Part shown: in pieces, positions 1 through 7,875 of the stretch
How positions within the stretch are numbered: position 1 is the first letter of the stretch
Layout: every line of letters begins with the position of its first letter
Source: Candidatus Muproteobacteria bacterium
Lineage (GTDB): Bacteria; Pseudomonadota; Gammaproteobacteria; Acidiferrobacterales; Sulfurifustaceae
Assembly: GCA_023266455.1 (NCBI GenBank)
Contig: JAHFQD010000022.1
Location: 1-11,968 of the forward strand
Direction: 5' to 3'
Length of the DNA stretch: 11,968 bases
Notes under the pieces: model-generated
Told to the model about the DNA's origin: nothing
The model's database searches: none
Seen by the model: only the letters and a program-made list of their open reading frames with translations
Position numbers and translations under genes: made by a program

Positions 1-320
1 TGAATCACGATCAGTGGATCTTTCATTTGTGCCGCGACGCGACCCATAGCGGTACGCAAGGTATCGGCTTGGTTGTTCAACAGTTGTTGATCGTTAATAA
101 AATATTGCCCTTTGGCGTCGATCGAAATGCGCAACATCGGTCTATCGTCTTTAGTAGCGGCGACAGACGCCTCTGGCAGCTTCACGGTTAAACGGGCTTC
201 TTTAGAAAAACTCGTGGTAACGATGAGAAAAATCATCGTCATCAACAGCACGTCGATGAGCGGAATTAAATTGATTTCCGGTTCATCGTCGTCCGCGCTG
301 CGAAGATTTCGAAAACGCAT
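1..320 (-). CDS. exbD: ExbD/TolR-family biopolymer transporter, partial (3' end outside window)
   Basis: This is an inner-membrane component that works with ExbB/TolQ-type proteins to turn proton motive force into mechanical work at the outer membrane. About 106 codons are visible from the ATG at 318..320; the C-terminus lies beyond position 1. The product has a short basic/acidic cytoplasmic start, then one transmembrane helix (about residues 17-38) beginning EINLIPLIDVLLM. Asp23 sits where ExbD/TolR proteins carry their essential proton-path aspartate. A periplasmic domain follows (AKGQYFINDQQL region). Its ATG lies one base after the exbB stop, so the two genes are surely co-translated. 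No tonB or tolR-specific neighbour is visible, so the exact partner system (TonB-like, Tol-like or another) cannot be assigned. Family assignment is secure; the precise subfamily is inferred from the ExbB neighbour. Confidence 0.9.
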   Translation of the reverse strand, partial: MRFRNLRSADDDEPEINLIPLIDVLLMTMIFLIVTTSFSKEARLTVKLPEASVAATKDDRPMLRISIDAKGQYFINDQQLLNNQADTLRTAMGRVAAQMKDPLIVI

Positions 321-321
321 A

Positions 322-936
322 TCAGTCTTTCTCGCGTTCGCCGTGCAGAATTTCAACCAGTTTCAAGGCTTCGCTTTCCATGTCGAGCAACAAATCGTTC
401 ACCCGACCGCGAAGATAGCGATAAAAAATCAAACTTGGAATCGCCACGCACAAGCCACCGGCGGTCGCAGTCAGCGCTTGCGCGATACCGTCGGCGACCA
501 CGGAAGGATCCCCGATACCGTGTTGCCCGATACCGGAGAACATTTGAATCATGCCGAAAACCGTGCCGAGCAATCCAAGAAACGGCGAGATAGCGGCGAT
601 CGTACCGAGCGTGCGCAGATATCGTTCCAACTCTGGAATCACGTGGCGGCCGGCGTCTTCGATGGCTTCCTTGATGACTTCGCGGCTGTGATTACGGTTC
701 ACCAACCCGGACGCGAGGATACGACCGAGCGGCGAGCTATCGCGCAGCAGATTAATCCGCGCCGCGTCCAACTCCTGACGTTGCAACCATTGCCGCGCTT
801 GCGCCAATAAATCGGTCGGCGATACGTATTTCTTTTGCAAGGACCATAAACGCTCACCGATGATCGCGAGCGCCGCTACCGAACTCAGAAGAATGGGCCA
901 CATGACCCAACCGCCGGCTTTTACAAGGTCGAGCAT
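322..936 (-). CDS. exbB: ExbB/TolQ/MotA-family proton channel protein
   Basis: This 204-residue inner-membrane protein forms the proton-conducting complex with ExbD. A first helix (about residues 10-27) is followed by a cytoplasmic region. Then come two long helices: one carries the family motif SPFLGLLGTVFGMI (about 117-130), the other ALTATAGGLCVAIP (about 153-166). Length and layout match ExbB/TolQ. The ATG at 934..936 is preceded by a modest GGA about 11 nt upstream on the coding strand. The stop is one base before the exbD ATG. In related genomes this pair follows comEC, often leading into msbA/lpxK; here a secreted-protein gene lies between comEC and exbB. The 116-bp spacer upstream could hold a promoter, but I see only weak matches. 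Confidence 0.93.
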   Translation of the reverse strand: MLDLVKAGGWVMWPILLSSVAALAIIGERLWSLQKKYVSPTDLLAQARQWLQRQELDAARINLLRDSSPLGRILASGLVNRNHSREVIKEAIEDAGRHVIPELERYLRTLGTIAAISPFLGLLGTVFGMIQMFSGIGQHGIGDPSVVADGIAQALTATAGGLCVAIPSLIFYRYLRGRVNDLLLDMESEALKLVEILHGEREKD

Positions 937-1052
937 TTTTAATGATATCCGCGCGAAAAATAGCAGTTAATCTAACAGACGCGCGCTAAAGCATAAAGTG
1001 CGATCCGCCGAAAACGCGGACAAGGTGAATCATCGCCGACGAAGATTTGACG

Positions 1053-1685
1053 TTACTTTTTGAAAACGACGCCGTACAACAGATTGTCCAAATCGGACTT
1101 ATATTCTTCGAAAATATTTTGTGAGGTATACGTCACAACCTGCACCGCGCCTTTGTCGCTGCTCCAATACAAGCCGTGATAGCGAAACGGAATGCCGCGT
1201 AAGGTACCCGCCATGTCCATCACCAATACGTCGGCGCCGTTGATTTTCTTATTTTCCTCGAGCACGATTTTAACGTCGGGCGCCGCCTTCTTGGCGTTTT
1301 CCAGCGCGAAGCTCTTCAACGTCGCTAAGGGGACCGGAATCCGTTCGGCGATGACCATGGCATAGGCTTCGCGACTCTTGTGCACCATCGAAATCGACGC
1401 CGATTGCGAGAGCTGCTGACTATCCGATTGCTTGGTCCACTTGTTGGGATCGAACCAAACCGTCGCCAATCCTTTCGGATCGACCACTTTCTCGGTGGAA
1501 CCGGACGGGATTCCGGACGGCGTTGCCTTGGTTTCACCGGTCGCGTATTTCCACGTCCCGTCTTTATATAACTGCACCTTGCGACCGTCTTCGGTGGTGG
1601 CTTTGCCCGCCAGGTCAGCGGCGACTGCCGCGACCGCCGCACATAGGAACATCGTCGTCAGGAGTAATTTCGCGGCGCTACGCAT
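1053..1685 (-). CDS. Secreted/periplasmic protein of unknown function
   Basis: This 210-residue protein has no function I can name. The ATG at 1683..1685 gives a textbook Sec signal peptide: basic n-region (MRSAAK), hydrophobic core LLLTTMFLCAAVAAVA, and cleavage around residues 22-23 before DLAGK. A TTG five codons upstream (1698..1700) is in frame but lacks a Shine-Dalgarno sequence. The mature N-terminus has the short motif DGRKVQLYKDGTWKY, which resembles small periplasmic DUF3157-like proteins (from memory). A Ser/Pro/Gly-rich linker follows (about 52-66). The C-terminal half (about 75-210), with WFDPNKW, a long helix and GIPFRYHGLYWSSDKGAVQVV, suggests an alpha/beta domain of PsbP/Mog1/DcrB type. 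That fold is only an impression. The gene sits 74 bp after comEC and 116 bp before exbB on the same strand, so it may be a separate cistron in the same transcript. Confidence 0.85.
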   Translation of the reverse strand: MRSAAKLLLTTMFLCAAVAAVAADLAGKATTEDGRKVQLYKDGTWKYATGETKATPSGIPSGSTEKVVDPKGLATVWFDPNKWTKQSDSQQLSQSASISMVHKSREAYAMVIAERIPVPLATLKSFALENAKKAAPDVKIVLEENKKINGADVLVMDMAGTLRGIPFRYHGLYWSSDKGAVQVVTYTSQNIFEEYKSDLDNLLYGVVFKK

Positions 1686-1759
1686 AGGTTGTCTGCTCAA
1701 TAGGTTTGTTGGCGGAACGCGTTTTAAGGCTCTCTCGTTTGATCAAGAATAGCACAGCG

Positions 1760-4060
1760 TTAATCCGTTTCCGGCGCCGACGTCGGTGTAAACCAATAGC
1801 GCTTATGTCCTTCTCGGTAAGCTGCGCCATGAATGCCGGAGGCATCGAAACGAAACTCCAACGCGCCCCCAGACGCCGAATCCCATAGACGCGCGCCCGA
1901 TTCTTTATACCTGTCCACGACCGTCGGATGCGGGTGATGAAAGCGGTTGCGGTACCCGACCGGAAACACGACGTGCGTTGGATACACCGCTTCGATGAAC
2001 GCCTCGTGCGACGAAGTCTTGCTGCCATGATGCGGTGCCACCAGAACGTTTGCGGACAATTCCTCCTGCTGCGTCAGTAAATATTTCTCACCGCGTTTTT
2101 CAATATCGCCAGGCAACAACACGCTCCCGTAGCGCGAACGTACACGCAACACACACGAACGGTTGTTCAATTTCCCTAAGGGTTCGGTCGTCGGATGTAC
2201 TATTTCGAATTCGACGTCGTCCCATCGCCAATGCATGCCACGCAAACAAACATCTGCTGCAATTGGTAAATCTGGCTCAGGCTCGCTCGACAAAACCCGT
2301 CTCACTTTTAATGCACGCAATACCGACTCCGCACCACCACGGTGATCGTTATCACTGTGACTGATGACGAGCATGTCGATATCGCGAATATTTTGCGTCC
2401 GCAGATACGGCGCGACCACCGCCTCGCCGGTATCGAACGCCGCGCTAAAACGCGGACCGGTATCGAATATCAACGTGTGCTCGCGCGTACGCACAACCGC
2501 CGAAAGCCCCTGCCCCACGTCGAGCAAGGTAAACCACATTTCACCAGCCGCCGGGATGGGTGGCTTTACCAAAAAAAGCGGCAGCAACCACACCAATCCG
2601 ATCCAACGCGCCGGCCAACCACGCGGCGCGAGCAACGAAGCCACGCCGATACTCGCGCATATCAGCGCCCACACGGGCGGTGTGTGCTGTGACCATTGCG
2701 CATACGGGCTGCTACCGAGCCACTCCAATACCGGCCACAACCATTCAAGAACGAGAGCCGCAAGTTTAAAAAAAAGCGCGGCGATATCCGCCGACAGCGG
2801 CAGCGTAACGATGCCAAGTAACGTTAACGGCACCGCGACCATATCGAACGCCGGAATGGCGATCGCGTTAGCGATCGGCGATACCAACGAAACTTGGCCG
2901 AACCATGCGATCAGTAGCGGCAACATACCGAGCGCAACTGCGAGTTGGATATAACCAAATCGCCGCCACAACGAGTTGTCGTCGGCGCTGGCGGCGAACA
3001 AAATGATGCTCACGGCGCCGAACGATAACCAGAAACCTGGCGCCATCACCGACAGCGGGTCGTAGAGCAGCACAAATAACAATGCGAGCGAAAGCAACTG
3101 AACCGTTGTAAAGCGCCGTCGCAGTAACACGCCGCTCATAGCCACCGCCAGCATGATCAACGCACGCTGCGTCGGAACGACAAAGCCGGCAAGACCCGCG
3201 TAAGCGGCCGCGGCCAAAATCGCCATCACCGCAGCAACCACCGGCGCCGGGCACCATTGAACCGTCACGCCTGGCAACGTCCATAAAAATCGCGCGAGAA
3301 AAAAAACGATGCCGCCGATAAGACTGATATGCAATCCGGAAATAGCCACTAAATGAATCGTGCCGGTGGCGCGTAACGTCTGCCACTGCGATTCTTCGAC
3401 GCGGCGTTCGTCGCCGTTAGCCAGAGCGACTACGAACCCCAACGTCGATGACTCTGGCAACAAAGCCGCGATGCGTTCTCCTAGTCGCTGTCGTATTCGA
3501 TCAATCGTATAACGCGGCGATTCGCCATCGAGCCGTTGCGGTGTTAATTCCGCGCGCACATAACCACGTGCGCGAACTCGTTCACGAAATAAATGCGCTT
3601 CGTAATCGAACCCACCAGGATTTTGCAGGCCGTGCGGTCGCGTTAAGCGCGCACGCAGTCGCCACCGTTCGCCGGCACGCAAGGTGAAATCTTTGAAGGC
3701 GCTACTAAGAAGGACACGTCGCAGAACCGATACTGATTTATCGTCGAGCAACGCCTGCTCAACGTCGAACAAGAAGCGAACGCCAAATTCCGCTTGCCGT
3801 GGGATATCGACGACACTGCCGACGAGCACCAAATCGCGGCCTTCGATCTCGGATGGAAGATTGTCGTCGAGGATCAAACCGGCGCGCAGCGTCGCCCACG
3901 AAACACCCAACACGAAGAAAACTGCGATCAACCAAATTGGTCGAGACCAAGCGCGTATCGATAAAGGAATAGCGGCTAGGCTCCACCATAACGAAGGTAG
4001 CGCCGGTAATTGTTGTACTAAGAGAATACCGCTGAGAAAAGCGAGCGCTGCGAAAGGAAT
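1760..4060 (-). CDS. comEC: ComEC/Rec2 DNA-uptake channel protein with apparent ATT start
   Basis: This polytopic inner-membrane protein carries transforming DNA into the cytoplasm. From the ATT at 4058..4060 it is 766 residues. The N-terminal helix (AFLSGILLVQQLPALP, about 6-21) is typical of the family. An OB-like DUF4131 region follows (about 70-175). The Competence membrane domain contains the hallmark ALANGDERR and TIHLVAISGLHISLIG (about 212-250), then many helices to about residue 500. A C-terminal metallo-beta-lactamase domain (about 508-735) has DVGQG, SHSDNDH (567-573), PGD (650-652) and APHHGS (676-681), so the metal site looks intact. The first ATG/GTG/TTG in this frame is a TTG at 3929..3931; it lacks a Shine-Dalgarno sequence and would delete the first helix. 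The gene follows lolD with about 60 bp between. The family call is certain; the start codon is inferred. Confidence 0.95.
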   Translation of the reverse strand: MPFAALAFLSGILLVQQLPALPSLWWSLAAIPLSIRAWSRPIWLIAVFFVLGVSWATLRAGLILDDNLPSEIEGRDLVLVGSVVDIPRQAEFGVRFLFDVEQALLDDKSVSVLRRVLLSSAFKDFTLRAGERWRLRARLTRPHGLQNPGGFDYEAHLFRERVRARGYVRAELTPQRLDGESPRYTIDRIRQRLGERIAALLPESSTLGFVVALANGDERRVEESQWQTLRATGTIHLVAISGLHISLIGGIVFFLARFLWTLPGVTVQWCPAPVVAAVMAILAAAAYAGLAGFVVPTQRALIMLAVAMSGVLLRRRFTTVQLLSLALLFVLLYDPLSVMAPGFWLSFGAVSIILFAASADDNSLWRRFGYIQLAVALGMLPLLIAWFGQVSLVSPIANAIAIPAFDMVAVPLTLLGIVTLPLSADIAALFFKLAALVLEWLWPVLEWLGSSPYAQWSQHTPPVWALICASIGVASLLAPRGWPARWIGLVWLLPLFLVKPPIPAAGEMWFTLLDVGQGLSAVVRTREHTLIFDTGPRFSAAFDTGEAVVAPYLRTQNIRDIDMLVISHSDNDHRGGAESVLRALKVRRVLSSEPEPDLPIAADVCLRGMHWRWDDVEFEIVHPTTEPLGKLNNRSCVLRVRSRYGSVLLPGDIEKRGEKYLLTQQEELSANVLVAPHHGSKTSSHEAFIEAVYPTHVVFPVGYRNRFHHPHPTVVDRYKESGARLWDSASGGALEFRFDASGIHGAAYREGHKRYWFTPTSAPETD

Positions 4061-4067
4061 TTTTCTA

Positions 4068-4074
4068 CTCTCCG
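4068..4074 (-). promoter_or_regulatory. Shine-Dalgarno sequence supporting the ATT start of comEC
   Basis: On the coding strand this reads CGGAGAG. Its GGAG core ends 9 nt before the ATT at 4058..4060, a good spacing. There is no ATG, GTG or TTG in the comEC frame between the upstream in-frame TGA and codon 44. The position of this site therefore favours initiation at ATT. Confidence 0.55.
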
Positions 4075-4120
4075 TGTAAGTCCCGCGTCGAGGACTATAT
4101 CACGGTATCGTGCAAAAAGA

Positions 4121-4828
4121 CTATTTCGACGAGCGTTTCGCGGTCAGTATACCGTCTTCTAATTTCATCACCCGATCCATGCGCGCGGCCAAGGTCGTGT
4201 CATGGGTAACGACAATCAAACTCGTGTCCAACTCGCGATTGAGTTCGAGCATTAATTCGTAAACGCTCTCGGCATTTTCACGATCGAGATTGCCGGTAGG
4301 CTCGTCAGCGAGCACGATCAGGGGATGTGTAACAAGCGCGCGCGCAACCGCCACGCGCTGGCGTTCACCGCCCGATAGTTCGGCGGGTTTATGATGCAAA
4401 CGATCGTCGAGCCCAACGCGTGAAAGCATCTCAGTCGCACGTTTAGTAATCGTCGCCGACGCTTCGCGGCGGATGATTAAGGGCATGGCCACGTTTTCGA
4501 GGGAGGTGAATTCTGGCAGCAGATGATGAAATTGATAAATAAATCCGAGCGCGCCGTTGCGCAACTCGCCGAGAGCGCCCTCGCCGAGTTTGCTCACATC
4601 CTGATTCGAAATTTCCACCTGCCCTGCCGTCGGACGATCGAGACCACCGAGCAAGTGCAACAAGGTGCTCTTACCCGAGCCGGAAGCACCGATGATGCCG
4701 ATTTGTTCGCCGCGCTCGACGCGCAGATAAATACCCTTCAACACCGGGACGGTGTAAGTGCCATCGTCATAGGTTTTAACCACACCCGTCGCGCGCAGGA
4801 TCGCGCCGTTCTTGCCGTGCGCTTTCAT
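4121..4828 (-). CDS. lolD: LolD, ATPase of the lipoprotein-releasing ABC transporter
   Basis: This is the cytoplasmic ATPase that powers extraction of outer-membrane lipoproteins from the inner membrane and their transfer to LolA. At 235 residues it has the usual length. Motifs in order: Walker [10 protein letters not shown] (47-55), Q-loop Gln99 inside the LolD-typical [20 protein letters not shown] (98-117), signature [15 protein letters not shown] (151-165), Walker [14 protein letters not shown] (about 170-182) and switch His209 in VVTHD. The ATG at 4826..4828 overlaps the lolC stop by 4 nt (ATGA), indicating translational coupling. The frame stays open further upstream, but that stretch lies inside lolC and is out of its frame. 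The FHHLLPEF stretch separates LolD from generic MacB/FtsE-type ATPases. Confidence 0.96.
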   Translation of the reverse strand: MKAHGKNGAILRATGVVKTYDDGTYTVPVLKGIYLRVERGEQIGIIGASGSGKSTLLHLLGGLDRPTAGQVEISNQDVSKLGEGALGELRNGALGFIYQFHHLLPEFTSLENVAMPLIIRREASATITKRATEMLSRVGLDDRLHHKPAELSGGERQRVAVARALVTHPLIVLADEPTGNLDRENAESVYELMLELNRELDTSLIVVTHDTTLAARMDRVMKLEDGILTAKRSSK

Positions 4829-6090
4829 TCGTAACGCAGAGCCTCCGCCGGTTTCATTTGCGAGGCGCGCCACGCCGGGTAAAGCGTCGACAGTAGCGAC
4901 AACACTAACGACACGCCCGAAATCGCCGCCACATCGCGCCATTGCAGGTCGGACGGCAACTCGCTGATGAAATAAATCTCCGGCGATAAAAATTTTGTGT
5001 GCAAAATCATTTCCAACACATGCACCAATCCGCTGACGTTAAGCGCAAGCAAGATACCGGCGATGGTGCCGATCAGCGTGCCGACGACGCCGATGATACT
5101 GCCCTGCACCATGAAGACCGACAGAATGCTGCTCGGCTTGGCACCGAGCGTGCGCAGGATGGCGATATCGGAACGCTTCTCGTTAACCACGACGATGAGC
5201 GTCGACACGACGTTGAACATCGCCACCGCGACGATCAACGACAGAATAATGAACATCATGGTTTTTTCCATAGCGAGCGCGCGGAACCACGCATTCTGTT
5301 CGCGCGTCCAATCGCGCACCTGATAATCCGTGCCGACGGCCTTCTCCACATCGATCGCCACGTTCGGCGCCAACTCGACGTTGTCGAGTTTCAACCGTAA
5401 TCCACTGACGGCATCGGAAAGTTGATACAGTTTGGCCGCATCGTCGATGTGAATAAATACCAAACCGCTGTCGTATTGGTACATGTCGGCATTGAAAACA
5501 CCGACGACAGTGAAACGTTTGAAACGCGGCAGCAACCCCGTCGGTGTCGCCTGCGCTTGCGGCACCACCAACGACACCGGTGATCCAACTTTCAAATCCA
5601 GTTTCCACGCGATCGCGCTGCCGACGATAACGCCGAATTCATTCGCCTTCAGCGCGTCGAAACTTCCTTGCGTCACTTTCGTAACGACGTCCGACACTTG
5701 TTTCTCGCGTTCCGGCAACACGCCGCGAACCATCACGCCGCTCACGCCTTTGCCGCGCGCGACTAAGGCTTGTCCGGAGACGTAAGGCGCGTACGCCTGA
5801 ATATGCGCAACATTCTTCACGCGCTCGCCGAGATCTTCCCAATCGTTCAGGTTACCGCTCGGCTCGCTGATCGTGACATGCGATAAAAAACTCAAAATGC
5901 GCGAACGCACTTCGTTACCGAATCCGTTCATCACCGAAAGAATGGTGATCAACGCCGCAATACCGAGCGCAATGCCGATGATAGAAATCAACGAGATGAA
6001 CGAAACGATGCGATGACGCCGCCGCGCGCGCGTGTAGCGAAGACCGATAAAAATTTCGTACGGACGAATCATGGGGCGCCATTCAAACAT
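4825..6090 (-). CDS. lolC: LolC/LolE-family lipoprotein-releasing permease
   Basis: This 421-residue permease partners LolD. It starts with the family signature [14 protein letters not shown] (about 15-28) and a first transmembrane helix (about 28-52). A large periplasmic MacB-like domain follows (about 55-270). A C-terminal FtsX domain carries three helices: [20 protein letters not shown] (about 272-291), one near 325-350, and one near 390-410 ending [19 protein letters not shown]. That ending is strongly typical of LolC/LolE. The segment with [12 protein letters not shown] and MYQYDSGL lies where the LolA-binding hook of LolC-type subunits occurs, by family knowledge. Only one permease gene adjoins lolD, so the transporter may be a homodimer (LolF type) or lolE may be elsewhere. 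The ATG at 6088..6090 has GAG 6 nt upstream; Met7 (6070..6072) is an alternative start. Confidence 0.93.
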   Translation of the reverse strand: MFEWRPMIRPYEIFIGLRYTRARRRHRIVSFISLISIIGIALGIAALITILSVMNGFGNEVRSRILSFLSHVTISEPSGNLNDWEDLGERVKNVAHIQAYAPYVSGQALVARGKGVSGVMVRGVLPEREKQVSDVVTKVTQGSFDALKANEFGVIVGSAIAWKLDLKVGSPVSLVVPQAQATPTGLLPRFKRFTVVGVFNADMYQYDSGLVFIHIDDAAKLYQLSDAVSGLRLKLDNVELAPNVAIDVEKAVGTDYQVRDWTREQNAWFRALAMEKTMMFIILSLIVAVAMFNVVSTLIVVVNEKRSDIAILRTLGAKPSSILSVFMVQGSIIGVVGTLIGTIAGILLALNVSGLVHVLEMILHTKFLSPEIYFISELPSDLQWRDVAAISGVSLVLSLLSTLYPAWRASQMKPAEALRYE

Positions 6091-6146
6091 GGCCCGCTCT
6101 TAAAAGACAAGGTTAGATACGCGATGCGAAATTAAATCGATCGTTG

Positions 6147-6605
6147 TTATTTTTTTTCGCCGACGATGTCGCCGAGGCGTTCGAGCGCAGCGCGCAACTG
6201 CGGATCGTTCACGGTTTGTGCGACGTCGCGCACGACACGCGCAGCGTTGGACGATAAACGACTTGGGGGAACATCTGGCGCCGTCGACACCGCCAGCAAC
6301 GCTTGTTCGGTCGGTTGCACGCGAACTTTGATATCGCGCAATTCCCGAAATGCCGATTGTTGTTTCAAGGTTTGCATCAACTCGGCTTGTTGTTGGCGCA
6401 AACGGCTGGCCCAAGCCGAACTACGAACCGTGATGGTCAGCCGTCCATCCTCGTAATACGTCGGCTCGCAATGCGCGGCCATCGGTTCTCCTACCAGGGA
6501 CGGCCAACGAGCCAAAAGGGTCTCTAAACCGCCCGAACGCTGGCCAATACGGCTAATTATTTCCGCAGATAAGTGCTTGATCGGCTTGAATTCCGTCCCA
6601 GACAC
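6147..6605 (-). CDS. dciA: DciA (DUF721) replicative helicase loader
   Basis: DciA-family proteins recruit and load the DnaB helicase in bacteria lacking DnaC/DnaI-type loaders. The 152-residue product carries the DUF721 pattern: LARWPSLVGEPMAAHCEPTY (about 31-50), DGRLTITVRSSAWASRLRQQ (about 53-72), then a helix with an LMQTLKQQ stretch. The C-terminal third is low in conservation and ends in lysines, as often seen. The start is a GTG (6603..6605) with GGGG about 11 nt upstream; the first in-frame ATG, at residue 42, would cut into the domain. The gene is divergent from an M23 peptidase, an arrangement I recall from other gammaproteobacteria. It is followed by lolC after 56 bp, so it may head the minus-strand transcript. 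Exact product naming rests on family recognition, not a search. Confidence 0.85.
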   Translation of the reverse strand: MSGTEFKPIKHLSAEIISRIGQRSGGLETLLARWPSLVGEPMAAHCEPTYYEDGRLTITVRSSAWASRLRQQQAELMQTLKQQSAFRELRDIKVRVQPTEQALLAVSTAPDVPPSRLSSNAARVVRDVAQTVNDPQLRAALERLGDIVGEKK

Positions 6606-6642
6606 GGTGGCTGAGGCCCCTTTCTCGGTCTATAACCATAAT

Positions 6643-7611
6643 ATGCAAATAATAATTGTCCCTGAAGGGATCCGTAACGGGATCCCGGCTTGCCTGACGA
6701 CGCGCCACATTATCCTGATCCTTCTTGTCGGGGTGATATTGCTTCCGGCCGTCGCGGGTACATTAACTTATAAGTTGTTAGAACTCTACGAACGTCAGAA
6801 TGGCGGACCGATTTTTTCCGCCTATCGTCAAGAACTCGTGCAATCCCGCGCAGCCTTACGCAAAACGCGGGAAGACGCCACCCGACACCTTAACGCCCTC
6901 GCCGTCAAAATGGGCAGCCTGCAAGCTCAAGTATTGCGCTTGAACGCACTCGGTAGCCGGCTAACTCGTATGGCCAACCTCGATTCCCGCGAATTCAGCT
7001 TCGACAGCGCGCCCGGCGTCGGTGGCCCCGAAAAAACCATGGCAGTTACGTCCGTTTCTCCAGATGTGACACGGAACATGGATACCCTCGCGCGTGAACT
7101 CGATCGCTCGCAAGCGCGACTCATGGCGCTCGAAAATCTTATGATGCATCGCAAACTCGTTGCTTCCGTCACGCCGGCGGGTTGGCCGGTGGAAGGTGGC
7201 TGGATCAGCTCCGGCTTCGGTCATCGCATGGATCCGTTCACTGGTCACCAAGCGATTCATGAAGGCGTCGACATCGCCGCGCGTTATGGTGGACCGGTCA
7301 ACGCCATGGGCGAAGGCGTCGTGACCTTCGCCGGTGAAAAGTCCGGCTATGGCACCATGATCGAAGTCACGCATCAATCCGATCTCGTTACGCGCTACGG
7401 ACATCTCTCCGCTACCTCGGTAAAAGAAGGCGACAAAATCACGCGCGGACAAATTATCGGTAATGTCGGTTCCACTGGCCGCTCTACCGGCCCGCATCTG
7501 CATTTCGAAGTCATTCGCAACAAAATGCCGGTAAACCCGATCGCCTATCTTGCGTGGCCGTCAACGACGGTGGCGATGGCCAAGAAAACCTCGCTTCCCA
7601 ACACACCGTAG
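6643..7611 (+). CDS. Membrane-anchored M23 (LytM-type) peptidoglycan endopeptidase
   Basis: This 322-residue envelope protein probably cleaves cross-links in peptidoglycan. It has a short cytoplasmic start, one transmembrane helix (about 23-45) and a periplasmic coiled-coil-prone region (about 58-165, with many R/L/A heptad-like stretches). The Peptidase M23 domain (about 188-302) follows. Zinc and catalytic positions are present: His206 and Asp210 in HEGVD, His254 in RYGHLS, and HLH (285-287) before FEV, so it is likely active rather than a degenerate LytM activator. The ATG at 6643..6645 fits the conserved MQII-type start. A TTG at 6577 is in frame but overlaps dciA and gives an implausible tail. 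No strong Shine-Dalgarno is visible. A clear terminator follows at 7634, so the gene is probably monocistronic. In relatives this gene often precedes secA; here it does not. Confidence 0.9.
   Translation: MQIIIVPEGIRNGIPACLTTRHIILILLVGVILLPAVAGTLTYKLLELYERQNGGPIFSAYRQELVQSRAALRKTREDATRHLNALAVKMGSLQAQVLRLNALGSRLTRMANLDSREFSFDSAPGVGGPEKTMAVTSVSPDVTRNMDTLARELDRSQARLMALENLMMHRKLVASVTPAGWPVEGGWISSGFGHRMDPFTGHQAIHEGVDIAARYGGPVNAMGEGVVTFAGEKSGYGTMIEVTHQSDLVTRYGHLSATSVKEGDKITRGQIIGNVGSTGRSTGPHLHFEVIRNKMPVNPIAYLAWPSTTVAMAKKTSLPNTP
6667..6686. repeat. Perfect 7-bp inverted repeat near the start of the M23 gene
   Basis: GGGATCC, a 6-nt spacer and GGATCCC form a perfect hairpin (7-bp stem) beginning 24 nt after the first base of the M23 ATG, within codons 9-15. 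In the mRNA it could fold just inside the ribosome footprint and dampen initiation. It may equally be chance in coding sequence. Confidence 0.45.
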
Positions 7612-7633
7612 ACCGACATCCGCGATATCCATC

Positions 7634-7660
7634 AAAGCCCCGTTTTAAACGGGGCTTTTT
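7634..7660 (+). terminator. Rho-independent terminator after the M23 peptidase gene
   Basis: AAAGCCCCG and CGGGGCTTT form a stem around TTTTAAA, extendable by A-T pairs, followed directly by a T-run. It starts 23 nt after the peptidase stop. It is nearly palindromic, with As on the left arm, but no gene on the minus strand ends here, so it acts for the plus-strand gene. Confidence 0.9.
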
Positions 7661-7739
7661 ATTTTGACCACAACGAAATGGTTACGTTCAGCCGATACGC
7701 GTCTTCATTCTGTTTTCCCGTTTAACGTAAAGGCGGTCC

Positions 7740-7856
7740 ATGTCATCATGCTCAAACATGAACCGCGCTAGGCTTCGAAGAAAAATCTTTTATTATTCCG
7801 CCGACGCGATTCGATTCGCGGAAAAGTCCTCTCGCAAAATGCTCGAGCCAACCTGA
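7740..7856 (+). CDS. Possible small ORF (38 aa) in the leader of the yggS operon
   Basis: The ATG at 7740..7742 is preceded by AAAGGCGG with about 6 nt spacing, a better ribosome-binding site than that of yggS itself. The predicted peptide is basic (MSSCSNMNRARLRRKIFYY and onward) and ends 19 nt before the yggS ATG. It contains rare arginine codons (AGG, AGA). I recognise no family. It could be an upstream peptide, a remnant, or chance. The surrounding stretch 7661..7875 holds no other feature I can support. Confidence 0.2.
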   Translation: MSSCSNMNRARLRRKIFYYSADAIRFAEKSSRKMLEPT

Positions 7857-7875
7857 GTCATCGCACCCGCCGGAT

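Noticed and set aside
112..810. A 232-codon open frame on the plus strand
   Set aside because: It lies antisense to exbB and exbD, whose motifs are unmistakable; composition-driven shadow with no recognisable domain.
969..974. Possible extended -10 (TG-T-TAGATT on the minus strand) before exbB
   Set aside because: Only four of six matches and no acceptable -35 box; too weak to annotate.
1004..1020. Hairpin TCCGC/GCGGA between exbB and the secreted-protein gene
   Set aside because: Stem of only 5 bp and no T-run on either strand; not a credible terminator.
4999..5400. Plus-strand open frames over lolC
   Set aside because: Low-complexity D/R/H-rich translation antisense to the conserved FtsX domain; no start signal.
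7664..7696. TTGACC after the M23 terminator as a -35 box for the yggS operon
   Set aside because: No -10-like hexamer at 16-18 bp spacing.
7805..7820. CGCGA/TCGCG inverted repeat in the yggS leader
   Set aside because: A 5-bp stem in CG-rich sequence is expected by chance; no riboswitch-like structure around it.
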